Shown one piece after another: positions 5,118 through 6,886 of a stretch of 6,886 nucleotides of DNA. This DNA comes from Minisyncoccota bacterium. GTDB taxonomy: Bacteria; Patescibacteriota; Minisyncoccia; Minisyncoccales; Minisyncoccaceae. The notes beneath the pieces are model-generated. The model made no database searches. It was not told the DNA's origin and saw nothing but the letters and a program-made list of their open reading frames with translations. The stretch is from NCBI GenBank assembly GCA_028704295.1, contig JAQVLF010000015.1, positions 1 to 6,886 of the forward strand. Direction: 5' to 3'. A program made the position numbers and the translations under genes. Each line of letters opens with the position of its first letter. The stretch's first letter is position 1.

Positions 5118-5143
5118 AAATATTCCTAAAAAGCGGAATATTT
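5118..5143 (+). promoter_or_regulatory. 9-bp inverted repeat at the abiE transcription start, candidate AbiEi operator or leader hairpin
   Basis: AAATATTCC (5118-5126) and GGAATATTT (5135-5143) are perfect inverted arms around an 8-nt spacer, 8 nt before the abiEi ATG. Weaker symmetry (ATATT / AATAT) extends outwards. AbiEi antitoxins are known to repress their own operons by binding inverted repeats in the promoter region, so this is the best operator candidate. As RNA it would form a hairpin just upstream of the start codon. Confidence 0.55.
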
Positions 5144-5151
5144 AGAAATAT

Positions 5152-5769
5152 ATGCACTATTTAACTCTAAAAAATACATTCGAAGGCTTCCCGATATTTT
5201 CGATCAAAGACATTGAAAAAAATGATCCTTCTTTTCATAAACAAAGGCTTAATGAATGGCAAAAGAAGGGATACATAAAAAAAATTAAGCAAGGCTTTTA
5301 TGTTTTTACTGATCTTGAAATAAACGAACAAATGCTTTTTACTATCGCCAATCATATTTACGCCCCATCATATATTTCACTTGAAATGGCATTATCCTTT
5401 TATAATCTTATTCCAGAATCTATATATAAAATTACTTCTGTTTCTTCAAGAACTACTAAAACGCTCAAAACCCCTATTGGAAGCTTCATATATAAGCACG
5501 TAAAGCCATCTTTTATGTTTGGTTATACATTAAAAAAGTATAAAAATCACTATTATAAAATAGCTGAAATGGAAAAAGCTGTCCTTGATTATCTTTACCT
5601 AAACTCGCACATTAAAGATAAAGAAGACTTTGAAGGATTGCGCTTTAATTCAATTCAATTTAATGAAAATGTGGATATTAAAAAAATTAATAAATATTTG
5701 CAAGCCTTTCAAAATAAAGCATTAGAAAAAAGAGCTAATAGATTCTTAAAATACATTAAACATGCTTAG
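5152..5769 (+). CDS. abiEi: AbiEi-type antitoxin / transcriptional regulator of a type IV toxin-antitoxin system
   Basis: AbiEi proteins neutralise the AbiEii nucleotidyltransferase toxin without direct binding and repress the operon. The 205-residue product has an N-terminal winged-helix region (about 15-55: SIKDIEKNDPSFHKQRLNEW and then GYIKKIKQGFYVF, the typical 'L-x-G-x-I-x-x-I-x-x-GxY' pattern), followed by the AbiEi core with YAPSYISLEMALSFYNLIP (70-88), a SVSSRTTKT segment (96-104) and AEMEKAVLDYLYL (138-150), which matches the conserved ae-EKA-lD segment of the family. The ATG at 5152 has only a weak upstream purine stretch, and the inverted repeat ends 8 nt before it. The stop overlaps the start of the next gene by 8 nt, which indicates coupled translation. 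The name is by family resemblance; overall similarity to characterised AbiEi is unmeasured. Confidence 0.88.
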   Translation: MHYLTLKNTFEGFPIFSIKDIEKNDPSFHKQRLNEWQKKGYIKKIKQGFYVFTDLEINEQMLFTIANHIYAPSYISLEMALSFYNLIPESIYKITSVSSRTTKTLKTPIGSFIYKHVKPSFMFGYTLKKYKNHYYKIAEMEKAVLDYLYLNSHIKDKEDFEGLRFNSIQFNENVDIKKINKYLQAFQNKALEKRANRFLKYIKHA

Positions 5770-6544
5770 TCTTTCAAATATAGAAAAATATTACCCAGAA
5801 AACGAGAGTAAATTTAAGAGAAATATTCTAAGAGAATATTTGCAGTATAAAATTTTAGAAATTATTTTTAATTCAAAATATGCGCAAAGTATAGTTTTTC
5901 TTGGAGGTACAGCTCTTCGTATTGTCTATAATAATACTCGATTTTCCGAGGATCTTGATTTTGATAATTTCGGATTAACTGAAAATCGATTTTCCGATCT
6001 TGTAGATGAAGTAAAAAAGGGATTGGAGCTCCAAGGATATAAAGTAGAAATTAAAAATGTATTTAAAGGTGCTTATAGATCATACATCAGGATACCTGAA
6101 ATATTGTTCAATAATGAAATGTCTAACTTGAAAGAAGAAAAAATAATGATCCAAATTGATACTGTCCCACATGCCTTTGACTATGTAAAAGACATTAAAA
6201 TCTTGAATAAATTTGATGTATTTACCCAAATCTTCACAACTCCGATAGACATCCTCCTTTCTCAAAAAATTTATGCCGCCCTTAATCGTCCCCGCGCTAA
6301 GGGAAGAGATTTTTTTGACATAGTTTTTTTAATGCCGCAAACAAAGCCAAATTACGAATACCTAGAAAAAAAACTTAATATCAAAAATGCAGATGAGCTA
6401 AAAGAAGCTTTACTATCAAAAACCTCTGACTTAAATTTTGATGAACTTTCGCGAGATATAGAGCCTTTTATGATCAATGTAAATGATAGCAAAAAAGTTA
6501 AATTATTTAGAGAATATATTAAATCACACAATTCTAACTTTTGA
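5762..6544 (+). CDS. abiEii: AbiEii/AbiGii-family nucleotidyltransferase toxin
   Basis: This is the toxin partner of the preceding gene. Characterised AbiEii-like enzymes are DNA polymerase beta-type nucleotidyltransferases that inhibit growth, in studied members by modifying tRNA, and can abort phage infection. In the 260-residue protein motif I is FLGGTALR (46-53) followed by RFSEDLDFD (60-68), with metal-binding Asp64 and Asp66. The strand IMIQIDT supplies a probable third acidic residue (Asp133). The stretch SQKIYAALNRPRAKGRDFFD (167-186) matches the conserved lysine and KGRD motifs of the family. All key residues look intact, so the toxin is probably active. The start overlaps the abiEi stop by 8 nt and has no clear Shine-Dalgarno sequence, as expected for coupled toxin synthesis. 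The gene ends in TGA. A 39-bp repeat follows 41 nt downstream. Confidence 0.92.
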   Translation: MLSLSNIEKYYPENESKFKRNILREYLQYKILEIIFNSKYAQSIVFLGGTALRIVYNNTRFSEDLDFDNFGLTENRFSDLVDEVKKGLELQGYKVEIKNVFKGAYRSYIRIPEILFNNEMSNLKEEKIMIQIDTVPHAFDYVKDIKILNKFDVFTQIFTTPIDILLSQKIYAALNRPRAKGRDFFDIVFLMPQTKPNYEYLEKKLNIKNADELKEALLSKTSDLNFDELSRDIEPFMINVNDSKKVKLFREYIKSHNSNF

Positions 6545-6851
6545 TGTTCAATTTTTCAAACTCTTTATCGCTCATAAATTTTAATATGTATAGTCTATAC
6601 ATATATTAGACATATTTTATACATTTATAAATATCAGAAAATGTTATTCTTCAATTTGCTAACGCATATCTTTTTCCTAAATTCAATTCATTTAAGTTAA
6701 TTAGGATGTTCGAATATTTCTACTAAAACTAATTAAGGATACGAGCCCAATATTTTCCCTTTTGATTAGTTAATCTACTTAAAAAGGAATAAAACCGGTA
6801 TTTTGTAATGGCTCTGTCAATAACCTATAAGCTGAGATTCTATCCGTAAAA
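6545..6851. other. intergenic region with the fourth repeat and TTAATTAG-type dyads
   Basis: Apart from the 39-bp repeat at 6586-6624, no gene is supported here. TTAATTAG (6697-6704) and CTAATTAA (6729-6736) are perfect inverted arms 24 nt apart. GATTAGTTAATC (6764-6775) is a further short palindrome of the same flavour. No convincing intrinsic terminator with a T tract is seen after abiEii. AT content falls towards 6851, where the partial gene on the minus strand ends. Confidence 0.5.
6586..6624 (+). repeat. 39-bp cassette-flanking repeat, copy 4
   Basis: It is identical to copy 2 except for A in place of G in the 6-nt asymmetric segment (ATATTT instead of ATGTTT). It lies 41 nt after the abiEii stop and closes the abiE module on the right. 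Orientation is the same as in the other three copies. Confidence 0.93.
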
Positions 6852-6886
6852 CTACCTGGCACACCGGAAGCCGACGCCGTAGTCCC
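6852..6886 (-). CDS. C-terminal end of a probable formylglycine-generating enzyme (SUMF1)-family protein, partial
   Basis: On the minus strand the last bases read DYGVGFRCAR followed by TAG (6854-6852). A terminal VGFRCAR or similar is the usual last strand of FGE-sulfatase/SUMF1 domains, which occur both in sulfatase-activating enzymes and in many surface or repeat proteins of uncultured bacteria. Only 11 codons are visible, so neither the full domain nor the function can be confirmed. The local rise in G+C agrees with a coding end. Other families with a similar tail, such as the Fibrobacter paralogous domain, are possible. Confidence 0.5.
   Translation of the reverse strand, partial: DYGVGFRCAR

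Noticed and set aside
6544..6609. 21-codon plus-strand frame whose ATG overlaps the abiEii TGA
   Set aside because: It is very short, has no composition or motif support, and ends inside the 39-bp repeat. The overlap is likely chance.
3504..6624. CRISPR array made of the 39-bp repeats
   Set aside because: Spacing is 1397, 89 and 1596 bp, genes lie between the copies, and no cas gene is present, so it is not an array of repeats and short spacers.

Overview
The window is AT-rich bacterial DNA that uses the standard genetic code: TAA, TAG and TGA all end genes, and a release factor 2 gene that reads TGA is present. The prfB-ftsE-ftsX order, compact proteins, sparse Shine-Dalgarno sites and an AbiE/Fic accessory block suggest a Candidate Phyla Radiation (Patescibacteria, Parcubacteria-like) genome. 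This is an inference. A low-GC Firmicute with the same gene order cannot be excluded.

Left part (1-2726, minus strand): a housekeeping operon prfB-ftsE-ftsX. A promoter just upstream of prfB would give an almost leaderless mRNA. Genes are 3 and 8 nt apart. The stop codon of ftsX overlaps the ATG of a further gene that leaves the window. RF2 terminates translation at UGA and UAA. FtsE/FtsX form the division-site ABC complex that controls peptidoglycan hydrolases.

Middle (2754-3274, minus strand): two tandem miniature transcription units. Each has a strong promoter, an almost identical promoter/leader block, a very short hydrophobic reading frame and its own intrinsic terminator. Unit 1 encodes a 57-residue protein with two predicted membrane segments. 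Unit 2 has a related layout but looks frameshifted, and its start region can fold into a hairpin. I do not recognise either product. This is one of the two most unusual parts of the window.

Right part (3399-6624): an accessory block with a class II Fic enzyme (minus strand) and a divergent type IV toxin-antitoxin operon abiEi-abiEii (plus strand). Four copies of a 39-bp element, all in the same orientation and 92-97% identical to each other, bracket the two modules: element-fic-element, 50 bp, element-abiE-element. The pattern looks like a mobile gene-cassette array, though no recombinase is in view. The abiE operon also has a tandem 14-bp repeat, an extended -10 promoter and a 9-bp inverted repeat at the predicted transcription start.

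The last 35 bases hold what looks like the C-terminal end of a formylglycine-generating-enzyme (SUMF1) family protein on the minus strand.
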